A stretch of 64,000 nucleotides of DNA from Clostridium_I sp963725425 (lineage in GTDB: Bacteria > Bacillota > Clostridia > Clostridiales > Clostridiaceae). The DNA lies in contig CAVRYJ010000045.1 in the NCBI GenBank assembly GCA_963725425.1, forward strand, positions 434,001-498,000, written 5' to 3'. A program made the translations under genes and the position numbers. The notes under the pieces were generated by a model, which did no database searches, was not told where the DNA came from, and saw nothing but the letters and a program-made list of their open reading frames with translations. The stretch's first letter is position 1. Each line of letters opens with the position of its first letter. Of the stretch, positions 17,501-25,451 are shown one piece after another.

Positions 17501-18208
17501 GTGATAATTTCACCAAGATTTGCAAAGATAATAGAATGCTGTCCCAACTGTGTTGTTAGAGCTTTTTCTAGATGGTTTCTAAATCATTTAAATAATAAAT
17601 ATGCAAAAATACATGTTACTGGTGAAGAAAATTTAGACGATAAAAACGGAGCAGTTATTTTTATATGTAATCATTTAAGCAATTCCGATGCCATTGTGTT
17701 ATGGAGAGCTTTAAAAAAATGGGATCCAACCTTTGTTGCTGGAGTTAAATTAAATGGAAACCCAGTAACGTATTTAGGAATGGTAGTGGTAAAGGTTACA
17801 CCTTTAATCCCTAACTCAGCAGATAAGTCAGGAATAGCAAAGGTTGTAAAGCTACTTAAAAGTGGTGAAAGTGTATTGATGTTCCCTGAAGGAACTAGAA
17901 GTAGGGAAAAAGCATTAATTAAGGCAAAGCCAGGTATAAGTCTATTTGCAAGGATGAGCAAGGCAAAGATTGTACCCATAGGAATACATGGAACGGAAAA
18001 ACTGCTTCCAATCAGTGAGGATGGAGAGATGGGTAGTGAGACTTTTCATCATGAAGACGTTTATGTAAAGATAGGTAAGCCTTTTGAAATAGCTGTAAGA
18101 AATAAGGATGAGGACAGAAAATGTTATGAAGTAAGAGCTACTGATGAAGCAATGAAAAAAATTGCTGAACTTTTACCTGAGGAATACAGGGGAGTATACA
18201 GTAAATAA
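17501..18208 (+). CDS. 1-acyl-sn-glycerol-3-phosphate acyltransferase (PlsC family)
   Basis: A 235-residue membrane-associated acyltransferase that would convert lysophosphatidic acid to phosphatidic acid. The catalytic NHLSNSD (NH-x4-D, about residues 59-65), the FPEGTRSR substrate-binding motif and KIVPIGIHGTEKL fit the family. GTG start with GAAGGACGTG upstream. It is followed after 14 bp by nth. The acyl donor and position specificity are inferred from the family only. Confidence 0.85.
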   Translation: MIISPRFAKIIECCPNCVVRAFSRWFLNHLNNKYAKIHVTGEENLDDKNGAVIFICNHLSNSDAIVLWRALKKWDPTFVAGVKLNGNPVTYLGMVVVKVTPLIPNSADKSGIAKVVKLLKSGESVLMFPEGTRSREKALIKAKPGISLFARMSKAKIVPIGIHGTEKLLPISEDGEMGSETFHHEDVYVKIGKPFEIAVRNKDEDRKCYEVRATDEAMKKIAELLPEEYRGVYSK

Positions 18209-18222
18209 GGCATGGTGATAAA

Positions 18223-18858
18223 TTGAAAAAAAAAGATATTACTAATACGTTAAATATTTTGAATGAGGTTTATAGCGATGCTGAATGCGCATTGAATTTT
18301 AGATCATCATATGAACTTCTTATTGCAACAATTTTATCTGCGCAATGTACAGATGTGAGAGTTAATATGGTTACAGGAAAATTGTTTGAAAAATACAATA
18401 CTCCAGAAACAATGGTAGAACTAAGTGAAGTAGAGCTTCAAGAAAAAATACATTCTTGTGGTTTTTATAGAAATAAAGCTAAAAATATTTTGGCTACTTC
18501 AAGAGAACTTTTACTCAATTACAATGGAATTGTACCAGATAATATGGAAGAACTTATAAAACTCCCAGGAGTCGGTAGAAAAACTGCCAATGTAGTTATG
18601 TCAAATGCTTTTAATATACCTGCCATAGCAGTGGATACCCACGTATTTAGAGTTTCAAAGAGGATTGGACTTGCTTCTGGAGATAACCCTTTAAAGGTGG
18701 AATTAGAACTCATGAAGGTTATTCCTAAAAAAATGTGGAGTAAGGCACATCACTTTCTAATATGGCATGGTAGAAAAATATGTAAGGCAAGGAAACCAGA
18801 TTGTGGTACTTGCCCTATTAGTGAATACTGTAGTTATTATAAAAATCTAACTATTTAA
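18223..18858 (+). CDS. nth: Endonuclease III
   Basis: DNA glycosylase/AP lyase that removes oxidised pyrimidines in base excision repair. The 211-residue protein has the helix-hairpin-helix LPGVGRKTANVV, with K (GRKTA) as the catalytic lysine, the catalytic Asp in VDTHVFRVSKR, and the [4Fe-4S] loop C-x6-C-x2-C-x5-C (CKARKPDCGTCPISEYC). TTG start after GGTGATAA. The 3' end overlaps the convergent phosphoesterase gene by 12 bp. Confidence 0.95.
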   Translation: MKKKDITNTLNILNEVYSDAECALNFRSSYELLIATILSAQCTDVRVNMVTGKLFEKYNTPETMVELSEVELQEKIHSCGFYRNKAKNILATSRELLLNYNGIVPDNMEELIKLPGVGRKTANVVMSNAFNIPAIAVDTHVFRVSKRIGLASGDNPLKVELELMKVIPKKMWSKAHHFLIWHGRKICKARKPDCGTCPISEYCSYYKNLTI

Positions 18859-20037
18859 AAAATCAATTTGTACCTGCACAAATTCGCTTTTAGTTCCAAT
18901 TCGGAGTAGTGGGCCCCAAGTACCATAACCAGAAGATACAATAAGTTGATAATTTCTATCTCTTAGGTAGCCATAGGAATTATCATAAATTGTTTTGGTA
19001 ATGAGATTATTAGGAAAAAATTGACCGTGATGAGTGTGCCCAGAGAGTTGAAGATCAATTTGATCTTTTTCAAAAGCTTCTAGTCGCGCAGGCTGATGGT
19101 CTAGAACTATTATGGGCATATTTTTATTAGCATTCTTTAAAATCGAAGTCATACTCGCCCTGTCTTTAGATTGTGTTTTCACACTTAAATCATCTCTCCC
19201 TATAACGTAAAAGCTGTGATCTATCTCTGCAAATGAATCTTTTAGTAAAGTAACATTCCCTTCTTTAAAGATATTTATGGTGTTTTCTAAATTTCCAGCC
19301 CCATATTCATGATTTCCAAGTACAATATAGGTTCCATATGTTGAATTGAATTTTTTTAACACTGGGGCTATTATATCCTTTAAATTTTCAGTGGTATTTT
19401 CATCTATTAAATCTCCACAAATGAATATAATATCTGGTTTTAAGCTATTTATATTTGAAACCATTTTTTCTAAAGCTTTTTTACCAAACCCTGTGCCGAG
19501 ATGTACGTCAGAAACAAACGCAATATTAAGGCTATTAAGGTTAAGACACTTTTTATCTAACGTTATCTTATATTTTGTCATAACATGTCGACTTCCAATA
19601 TGTGTGCCATAGATATTGATGATAGCTACTATAATTAATATTGTAAAGCTATTATAATAAACTAAAGCCTTATAAAAAATTGAACCTTGGTAAATTAGGT
19701 GGAAATTCATAATTATTAATTTGCAAATATTTAAAAGAGAAAATACTAATAAAAAATAATAAAATAATCCAAACCAAAAGAAACCAATATTTATGAATAA
19801 ATTTGAAATTTTATCGTTAAAAAATTTCTTAAATAAAATTCCTATTATATATGAAAAGGTCATTATCCAAAATATTGTCCAATATATTAATTTATTTATA
19901 TGAGGGTGTAAAAAAGAAAAAGCAAGGAAATTTTTTTCACCAATATAAAAACTTATTAAGCTATACGTAGACAATATTACAATTAGGATTATTACAGGTG
20001 CAATATAAGATGAATTCTTAAGCCTTTCAGGTTTCAT
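18847..20037 (-). CDS. Membrane-anchored metallophosphoesterase
   Basis: A 396-residue protein. The N-terminal half (to about residue 145) has four to five membrane helices. The C-terminal half is a calcineurin-like phosphoesterase with all metal-binding blocks: SDVHLG, CGDLIDEN, LGNHEYG and SGHTHHGQF. It resembles the YkuE/YaeI group. The catalytic domain probably faces outward or lies at the membrane surface; the substrate is unknown. ATG at 20037 is used; a GTG four codons upstream sits almost on top of AGGAGT, so the exact start is uncertain. It lies 92 bp beyond the yitT-like gene's stop, with a family A repeat in the gap. Confidence 0.85.
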   Translation of the reverse strand: MKPERLKNSSYIAPVIILIVILSTYSLISFYIGEKNFLAFSFLHPHINKLIYWTIFWIMTFSYIIGILFKKFFNDKISNLFINIGFFWFGLFYYFLLVFSLLNICKLIIMNFHLIYQGSIFYKALVYYNSFTILIIVAIINIYGTHIGSRHVMTKYKITLDKKCLNLNSLNIAFVSDVHLGTGFGKKALEKMVSNINSLKPDIIFICGDLIDENTTENLKDIIAPVLKKFNSTYGTYIVLGNHEYGAGNLENTINIFKEGNVTLLKDSFAEIDHSFYVIGRDDLSVKTQSKDRASMTSILKNANKNMPIIVLDHQPARLEAFEKDQIDLQLSGHTHHGQFFPNNLITKTIYDNSYGYLRDRNYQLIVSSGYGTWGPLLRIGTKSEFVQVQIDFLNS

Positions 20038-20063
20038 AAGTAAAATCACACTCCTAAACTATT

Positions 20064-20121
20064 TAGGCATACCACAAAATAGACAAGAATACTGACTTGC
20101 TATCTTTTTGATGATGCCCTA
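20064..20121. repeat. Family A palindromic repeat, copy 3
   Basis: GGCATACC at one end and GATGATGCCC at the other, with the core AATACTGACTTG. Matches the reverse complement of copy 4 (37181 onward) over almost its full length. Confidence 0.75.
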
Positions 20122-20140
20122 TCCAAAGCCTTAAAAAATC

Positions 20141-21001
20141 TTATAGTTCCTTATGTAAATTGAAACCTTTTCCTAGCACTTCATGGGTATTACTAATAAT
20201 TATAAATGCGGTGGGATCAATTGTTTCCACTAAATTTTTGAATCTTGTAATTTCGGACTGCTCCATTACCACCATTAAAACAGTACGTTTTTCATCAGTA
20301 TAGCCACCTAAGGCTGATAATTTAGTAAGCCCACGATCTAAATTTTGTAAAATTATTTTGCTAATGTCATCGGATTTGGTTGAAACTACAAAAGCAACCT
20401 TTGAACTTGTAAAACCAAGTTGTACTAAATCAATGGCCTTGCTAGTTACAAAAATTGATATTAAGGCATACAATACTTTATCAGGGGTAAAAACCAAAGA
20501 AGCAGAAATTACAACAAAAGCATCCGTTATCATTTGACATTTTCCCATACTAAAACCAGTATATTTGTTTACTATACTGGCAACTATTGATAAGCCTCCT
20601 GTGGAGGCATTACCTTTAAACACTAGACCAAGACCTAGACCAACCACAAGGCCTCCAAATATAGAGGCAAGAAGTGAATTGGAAGTTAGCGGGGGAAGAT
20701 TTTTCGTAAAATAAATAAATAGCGGTAAAAAGAAAGAGCCAACAACTGTTCTAAGACCATAAAGTTTACCTAGCACAATTAAACCAAGAAAAAACAATGG
20801 AATATTCAAAGCCCATTGAGTAATTGCAGGTTGAATACCTAACATATGTTTAATAATAACAGAAATACCGGAAACTCCTCCAGAAGCAATATCGTTTGGA
20901 TTAAGAAAAGTATTAAAACCTATAGCTGTTATAAAAGATCCTAATAATATTTCAAAATTGTCTAGTAAGTTTGAGTGAGATTTTTGTGAAAAAGCTGACA
21001 T
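20141..21001 (-). CDS. YitT family membrane protein (DUF161 plus DUF2179)
   Basis: A 286-residue protein with about five to six membrane helices in residues 15-205. The family signatures PNDIASGGVSGISVIIK, STGGLSIVA and ITDAFVV are present, followed by a cytoplasmic C-terminal DUF2179 domain (about 225-280). Transport activity has been suggested for the family, but the substrate is unknown. AGGCTTATTTAATG gives a modest ribosome site. It lies 36 bp downstream of the M42 peptidase gene in the same direction and may share its transcript. Confidence 0.85.
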   Translation of the reverse strand: MSAFSQKSHSNLLDNFEILLGSFITAIGFNTFLNPNDIASGGVSGISVIIKHMLGIQPAITQWALNIPLFFLGLIVLGKLYGLRTVVGSFFLPLFIYFTKNLPPLTSNSLLASIFGGLVVGLGLGLVFKGNASTGGLSIVASIVNKYTGFSMGKCQMITDAFVVISASLVFTPDKVLYALISIFVTSKAIDLVQLGFTSSKVAFVVSTKSDDISKIILQNLDRGLTKLSALGGYTDEKRTVLMVVMEQSEITRFKNLVETIDPTAFIIISNTHEVLGKGFNLHKEL

Positions 21002-21036
21002 TAAATAAGCCTCCAGTTCTCTGTATATATGATAAA

Positions 21037-22068
21037 TTATTTTTCAATACAATATTTTACTATTAAGTCTAACGTAGCCATAATGCCGTCCATATGAGTT
21101 CGTTCATAACCATGTGATGCAAAAACACCAGTTCCTATTAAGGCTGTTTTTATGTCAAAGCCAGCTCTTAATGCTGCAGAGGCATCAGAACCGTAATGCG
21201 GATAAATGTCTACCTTGTAGGGAATATTTTCTCGCCTACATAGTTCAACTAATTTTTTTCGTAAAGTTAAATCATAAGGACCAGAAGAATCCTTTGCACA
21301 GATACAAACGCTGTATTCAGAAGAGTTTTGCCCAGTTCCAGGAGCACCCATATCTACTGCAATAAACTCTGTGGTATCTTCTGGGATTGAAGCAGCACCG
21401 TGTCCAACCTCTTCATAGGTACTGAACAAAAAATTTGTTGTATAAGGTAATTTTATATTATTTTCTTTAATATATTTTAAAGTATAGAGGAGGATTGCAG
21501 TACTGGCTTTGTCATCAAGATGTCTGCTTTTTACATAACCACTTGAAGTAAATGTAGTTCTTGGATCAAAGGTTATGAAATCACCAACATCTATGCCTAG
21601 TTTATTAACATCTTCCTTTGAATTAACTTTTTCATCAATAACTACTTCCATATTTTCAGGATCTCTTTTTAAAGATCCTGCATCACTGTGAATGTGAATG
21701 GAGGGTTTTATAGTTTGTATTGTTCCACTATAGGTGTTAGAGTCAAGGGTTTCAATAGTGCAATTTTCTCCTTCGATTGAGTTCATCATAAAACCACCAA
21801 TAGGAGTAAGGGCAAGTCTGCCTTCTGGTTTGATTTCCTTTACCATAGCACCTAGGGTGTCAACATGGGATGAAAATGTTCTTACAATGTCTTTATTTTC
21901 GCCATCTAATTTGGCTATTACATTACCCTTGTTTGTTGTATAGTAATATATATCTAATATGTGGAGTTCCTCTTTAATATAATCCATTACATTATTAGTA
22001 AGACCAGTCGGGCTAGGAATTGTTAGGATATTGTTAAGATAATATTTAACTTTGTCAAAATTGTACAT
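21037..22068 (-). CDS. M42 family aminopeptidase (glutamyl aminopeptidase type)
   Basis: A 343-residue cytoplasmic dinuclear-metal aminopeptidase. Ligand motifs are visible: SSHVDTLGAMV (His, Asp), RHLDDKAS (bridging Asp), TYEEVGHGAA (catalytic Glu, Glu ligand), AVDMGAPG and a late SHGYERTH (His). Members form dodecameric shells that trim peptides, usually at acidic residues. ATG at 22068 has AGGAGGTATAT upstream, which is decisive; the open frame to 22143 is ignored. Confidence 0.9.
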   Translation of the reverse strand: MYNFDKVKYYLNNILTIPSPTGLTNNVMDYIKEELHILDIYYYTTNKGNVIAKLDGENKDIVRTFSSHVDTLGAMVKEIKPEGRLALTPIGGFMMNSIEGENCTIETLDSNTYSGTIQTIKPSIHIHSDAGSLKRDPENMEVVIDEKVNSKEDVNKLGIDVGDFITFDPRTTFTSSGYVKSRHLDDKASTAILLYTLKYIKENNIKLPYTTNFLFSTYEEVGHGAASIPEDTTEFIAVDMGAPGTGQNSSEYSVCICAKDSSGPYDLTLRKKLVELCRRENIPYKVDIYPHYGSDASAALRAGFDIKTALIGTGVFASHGYERTHMDGIMATLDLIVKYCIEK

Positions 22069-22212
22069 TATATACCTCCTGTAATCGTTACTACGTCTTA
22101 AATCGCAGCAATTTATAAATTTTCTATATAACCATTTTATCACAATAAAGAAAGTTTTAAAAACTTTAAATTTATTAAGATTGTATAAGTATTATCAAGG
22201 GTTATTATGTAG

Positions 22213-22218
22213 TATAAT
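22213..22218 (+). promoter_or_regulatory. Candidate -10 box of the vanW-like gene
   Basis: TATAAT 31 bp before the start codon. No good -35 box is evident. Confidence 0.35.
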
Positions 22219-22248
22219 AAAGTATGAAAAGACGAGAGGAGTTCATTA

Positions 22249-23505
22249 ATGAAGAAAAAAAATGGAATCATTATAGGTATCATATGTTCAATAATTGTTA
22301 TTATAGGAGTTTCTGTTCCAACGTATAAGGTATATTCAAAAGTAAAAAGTTTTGATGGCTATATTTATCCTACTGTAAAGATTAATGGAGAAGACATGTC
22401 AGGAAAAACAGTTGAAGAAGCTAAAAAGCTACTTACAGATAAATACCAAACACCAATAGGTAATAAAAAAATAAGTATTAAAGCTAATGATAAAACTTAC
22501 ACAATTAATTATTCCCAGCTTGGTGCAAAATATGACATTGATAAAGTAGTAAATGAGGCATTTAATTATGGTAAAGATAAAAATATTATTGATAAATACA
22601 AACTGATAAAAGATTCAGTAGTAAAACCAATGGAATTATCTTTTACTTATAATCCTAAACCTATAGATAATGTTATTAATAATATAAAGACGGACGTAAA
22701 CAAGCAGCCTGAAAATGGATCTATTCAAAAAACTGGAGGCATGGGTGTAGCACAGTTTTCAGTTACATCTGATACAGATGGATATCAGTTAAAGGATATA
22801 GAACTCAAAGCCAATATTATAGCAACAATTAATGGAAAACTTGGTCAAGATACTAATGTACAAGCCAATATGGAAACAATAAAAGCTAGTAAAACGAAGG
22901 AAAAACTTCAAGGCATTAATGCAGAAATATCTACGTATAGTACTACTTATGGACCTGTGTCAAGCCCCCAAAGAGCAACTAATATTCAACTAGCAACTAA
23001 TGCAATCAATGGGCTTGTATTAATGCCAGGTGAAACTTTTAGTTTTAATGGAGTAGTTGGTGAAAGAACAGCAGCAAAGGGATATCAGTCAGCACCAGTG
23101 GATATAGGGAAAAAAACTGGAATGGGACTTGGAGGAGGAATTTGCCAAGTTTCAACAACACTTTATAATTCTATAATACGTGCAGGTGTTAAATCCACAG
23201 TAAGAATGCATCATACAATTCCATCAACCTACGTGCCACTAGGATATGACGCTACAGTTGATTATGGAAATTTAGATTATCAATTTAAAAATACTCTTAA
23301 TTTTCCAATGTTTATTGAGGCAAGTTCAGCTAATGGAATTGAGACCTTTAATATTTACTCAGATAAGAGTCTGCTTAGCAAAACATACAATTTAACTAGT
23401 GATGTTGCACCAGGTGGTAAGAACGTTAAAGTTTATTTACAAACTTCTCAAAATGGAACAGTGATAAGTAATGAGTTAATAGTAAATGATACTTACACAA
23501 ACTAA
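22249..23505 (+). CDS. VanW family cell-wall-associated protein
   Basis: A 418-residue protein with an N-terminal membrane anchor or signal segment (residues 6-27), a peptidoglycan-binding-like region (PG_binding_4, about 40-215) and a C-terminal VanW domain (about 230-360). The VanW part has the typical VGERTAAKGYQSAPVDIGKK and GGGICQVSTTLYNSIIRAG. This is the YoaR-type architecture. It is probably exported and linked to the cell wall; its biochemical role is unknown. GAGAGGAG precedes the ATG. Single gene, followed by a family B repeat. Confidence 0.88.
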   Translation: MKKKNGIIIGIICSIIVIIGVSVPTYKVYSKVKSFDGYIYPTVKINGEDMSGKTVEEAKKLLTDKYQTPIGNKKISIKANDKTYTINYSQLGAKYDIDKVVNEAFNYGKDKNIIDKYKLIKDSVVKPMELSFTYNPKPIDNVINNIKTDVNKQPENGSIQKTGGMGVAQFSVTSDTDGYQLKDIELKANIIATINGKLGQDTNVQANMETIKASKTKEKLQGINAEISTYSTTYGPVSSPQRATNIQLATNAINGLVLMPGETFSFNGVVGERTAAKGYQSAPVDIGKKTGMGLGGGICQVSTTLYNSIIRAGVKSTVRMHHTIPSTYVPLGYDATVDYGNLDYQFKNTLNFPMFIEASSANGIETFNIYSDKSLLSKTYNLTSDVAPGGKNVKVYLQTSQNGTVISNELIVNDTYTN

Positions 23506-23510
23506 TAAGC

Positions 23511-23632
23511 AGTTAAGAGTTAAGAGTCAAGAGTCAAGAGTTAAGGAAGATTTTTCTACTAAGGCAGAAAAATCTCTAAAATAGAGATGCAAGTGGGTTT
23601 GTTTACACAAGGACACTTGCATCTCTATTTTA
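23511..23632. repeat. Family B composite repeat, copy 3
   Basis: AGTTAAG and AGTCAAG units, then a small hairpin GATTTTTCT/AGAAAAATC (23549-23574), then a large hairpin (arms 23578-23595 and 23614-23631, 18 paired bases) ending in a T-run. It follows the vanW-like stop codon and precedes the tRNA gene, so it could terminate the former. Confidence 0.8.
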
Positions 23633-23726
23633 TTCACAAGCTATTATAAAAGGTTTATCTTGCCACTTGCTTGCTAAATTTGATTTATTATGGATTTGTG
23701 ATATAATGTAATAAAATCATTTCTAT

Positions 23727-23809
23727 GCGGATATGGCGGAATGGCAGACGCGCTAGTTTCAGGTACTAGTGAGAAATCAGTGCAGGTTCGAGTCCTGTTA
23801 TCCGCACCA
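23727..23809 (+). tRNA. tRNA-Leu, anticodon CAG
   Basis: Acceptor stem GCGGATA pairs with TATCCGC; anticodon stem CTAGT/ACTAG closes the 7-base loop TTCAGGT (anticodon CAG). The variable arm is TGAGAAATCA, and GGTTCGAGTCC forms the T-arm. Discriminator A, encoded CCA at 23807-23809. The long variable arm fits a class II leucine tRNA. Confidence 0.95.
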
Positions 23810-23821
23810 AGGTAGAAAATA

Positions 23822-23860
23822 CAAGGCTTCCAGTTAGTTTACTGGAGGCCTTGAGTTTTT
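23822..23860 (+). terminator. Terminator after tRNA-Leu
   Basis: A 13-bp hairpin (CAAGGCTTCCAGT with ACTGGAGGCCTTG, one T-G pair) followed by GAGTTTTTT. Confidence 0.85.
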
Positions 23861-23910
23861 TGCAATATTCTTTCAATATTGGGACATATTCTTATTTGTT
23901 ATTTCAGTTT

Positions 23911-24200
23911 TTACTGTATTTGTACAGTAACTTTTTTCATTGTTTGAGGTGTTAAAGGTTTATCATTAGCATCACTTTTTATACTTACTATCTTATCTAC
24001 CTCATCTATACCTTGTGTAACTTTTCCAAAAACAGCATAGTTACCATCAAGTTGAGGAGTATCTTTTACCATGATAAAAAATTGGGATCTAGCTGAATTT
24101 GGGGCTTGCTGTCTTGCCATAGAAAGAAATCCTCTGGTATGTTTAAGAGGATTGTTAAATCCATTTTTTGAAATTGTTTGAAAAAAATGTTGAAAACGTT
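23911..24200 (-). pseudogene. Cyclophilin-type peptidyl-prolyl isomerase, N-terminally truncated
   Basis: The C-terminal half of a bacterial cyclophilin is intact: NPLKHTRGFLSMARQQ, PNSARSQFFIM, LDGNYAVFGKVTQGIDEVDKI and a final KKVTVQIQ. The frame continues upstream of the internal ATG at 24120 as SKNGFNNPLKHTRG, as in full-length enzymes, but then becomes unrelated and reaches a stop codon near 24226. The first half with the FHRV and QGGDP blocks is missing, so it should not fold as an active isomerase. The 5' limit given is approximate. Confidence 0.8.
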
Positions 24201-24390
24201 CAATTGAGGTTGTAAAATAAAACTATGGTAATAAAGATAAATATATATTAACGCGGTTTTATAATTTTAGAAGATTAACTATAGTGAAGATTACAACTAT
24301 AGAAAGGATAAAAAAGTTGAAGTCAATTGAAGTTATAATGGAGCAGTGAATGAAATAAATGCTGAAAATATAAGGAGTGTATATTTAATT

Positions 24391-25080
24391 ATGGCTAGAA
24401 AAAAAGAATTTGGAGAAGGAATCCTTTATACTATATTTAATTATATTTGGTGGTTTTTGCTTGGTAATTTTTATTTTGCACTAACTAATATACTATTTAT
24501 CTTAGTATGGGTGATAACAAACGCTGAGGGAACTCATTGTGTTAATCTGCTGACAGTTATATCATTGATTCCAACAGGACCGGCTTTAGTAGCACTCTTC
24601 AGTGTTATGGGCAAGATTGTAAGAGAAAATGATGTTAATATGACTAAGGATTTTTTTAAAGCCTATAGAAAGAATTTTTCTGAAGCTTTATTTTATTGGG
24701 TATCATTCCTAACAATTTTAATCATAATTTATGCTGATATTATTTACTTAAATTCAAATGTTCAATTTATGTTATCTAAATTTATTTTAATATCAATTAA
24801 ATTTATTTTAATAACTGTAGCTTTTATCTTAATTTCTATGACATTTTATGTTTTCCCTATTATATCTAGATTTTATTTCGCAAAAAAGGACGTAATCAAA
24901 ATTTCCTTCTATTACGCTTTTAAAAAATTTCATATTACAATATTAAATTGGATTTGTGTGATAGGATTATCATATTTATCAATAGTAATTTCTAGTACAA
25001 TTTTGATATTTTTCTTTTGGAGTGTGCTTTGCTATTTAATTATATTTAATGAAAAATCAATTTTAATGGATTTAGAGTAG
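24391..25080 (+). CDS. YesL family (DUF624) membrane protein
   Basis: A 229-residue protein with about five membrane helices. The N-terminal YTIFNYIWWFLLGNFYF and SLIPTGPALVALFSVMGKIV segments match DUF624/YesL. In Bacillus and clostridia yesL lies beside a yesM/yesN two-component pair and polysaccharide-use genes. Here it is followed by only remnants of such a pair and then a hemicellulose cluster. ATG at 24391 (AAGGAG upstream) gives MARKKEFGEG; the frame from 24346 adds residues without a ribosome site. The product is about 40 residues' worth recognisably similar to the second YesL at 60442, so the two are paralogues. Function unknown. Confidence 0.8.
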   Translation: MARKKEFGEGILYTIFNYIWWFLLGNFYFALTNILFILVWVITNAEGTHCVNLLTVISLIPTGPALVALFSVMGKIVRENDVNMTKDFFKAYRKNFSEALFYWVSFLTILIIIYADIIYLNSNVQFMLSKFILISIKFILITVAFILISMTFYVFPIISRFYFAKKDVIKISFYYAFKKFHITILNWICVIGLSYLSIVISSTILIFFFWSVLCYLIIFNEKSILMDLE

Positions 25081-25092
25081 AGATGAGTGATT

Positions 25093-25257
25093 ATGTATAA
25101 GTTTAATAGGTGGTTGAAGGATTTGAAAATATCTACAAAAATTATATATGAATCCTAGAAAAAGGAGTGAATTATGAAGGCTAAAGCATTTATAAAATTG
25201 ATCAAGAACTTTCCCTGGAAAAGTTTGCTGAAAGGGTTGGCTATGAAAATTCATTAA
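25093..25257 (+). pseudogene. Remnants of a YesM kinase start and a YesN AraC-type domain
   Basis: At 25093-25158 an ATG with GAGATGAG upstream encodes YKFNRWLKDLKISTKI and then a stop; this matches the N-terminus of YesM-type histidine kinases. At 25188-25257 a second open stretch reads IDQELSLEKFAERVGYEN, the first helix-turn-helix of an AraC-family YesN regulator. Everything between has been deleted and neither piece is functional. The order yesL-yesM-yesN is that expected of the intact system. Confidence 0.65.
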
Positions 25258-25318
25258 ATATTAGTCATAGTTACTCTCAAAATCTTAGAATATATCAATT
25301 TTACATTAGTATATATCA

Positions 25319-25403
25319 TTGTTTGAAGAAAATTAATATTCTATAATTTTATATGTAAAGAAGTATACATGTTATCAGTTATAGTACACGATAGTATGTA
25401 TAC
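25319..25403 (+). promoter_or_regulatory. Candidate promoter and inverted-repeat operator of the hemicellulose cluster
   Basis: TTGTTT (25319-25324), 17-bp spacer, TATAAT (25342-25347). Downstream, GTATACAT (25363-25370) and ATGTATAC (25396-25403) form an 8-bp inverted repeat with a 25-nt spacer, a possible operator or attenuator stem. The regulator is unknown. Confidence 0.45.
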
Positions 25404-25451
25404 ATTTTCATGTTTATTTGAAATTATCAATTAGGAGGTTGAATTGAATAT

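Noticed and set aside
24188..24204. TTGAAAACGTTCAA palindrome resembling a cre site
   Set aside because: It lies within the degraded cyclophilin reading frame and not near a promoter; probably chance.
25174..25257. 27-codon ORF with a good AAAGGAG ribosome site (KAKAFIKLIKNFPW...)
   Set aside because: It overlaps the out-of-frame YesN remnant, which better explains the sequence.
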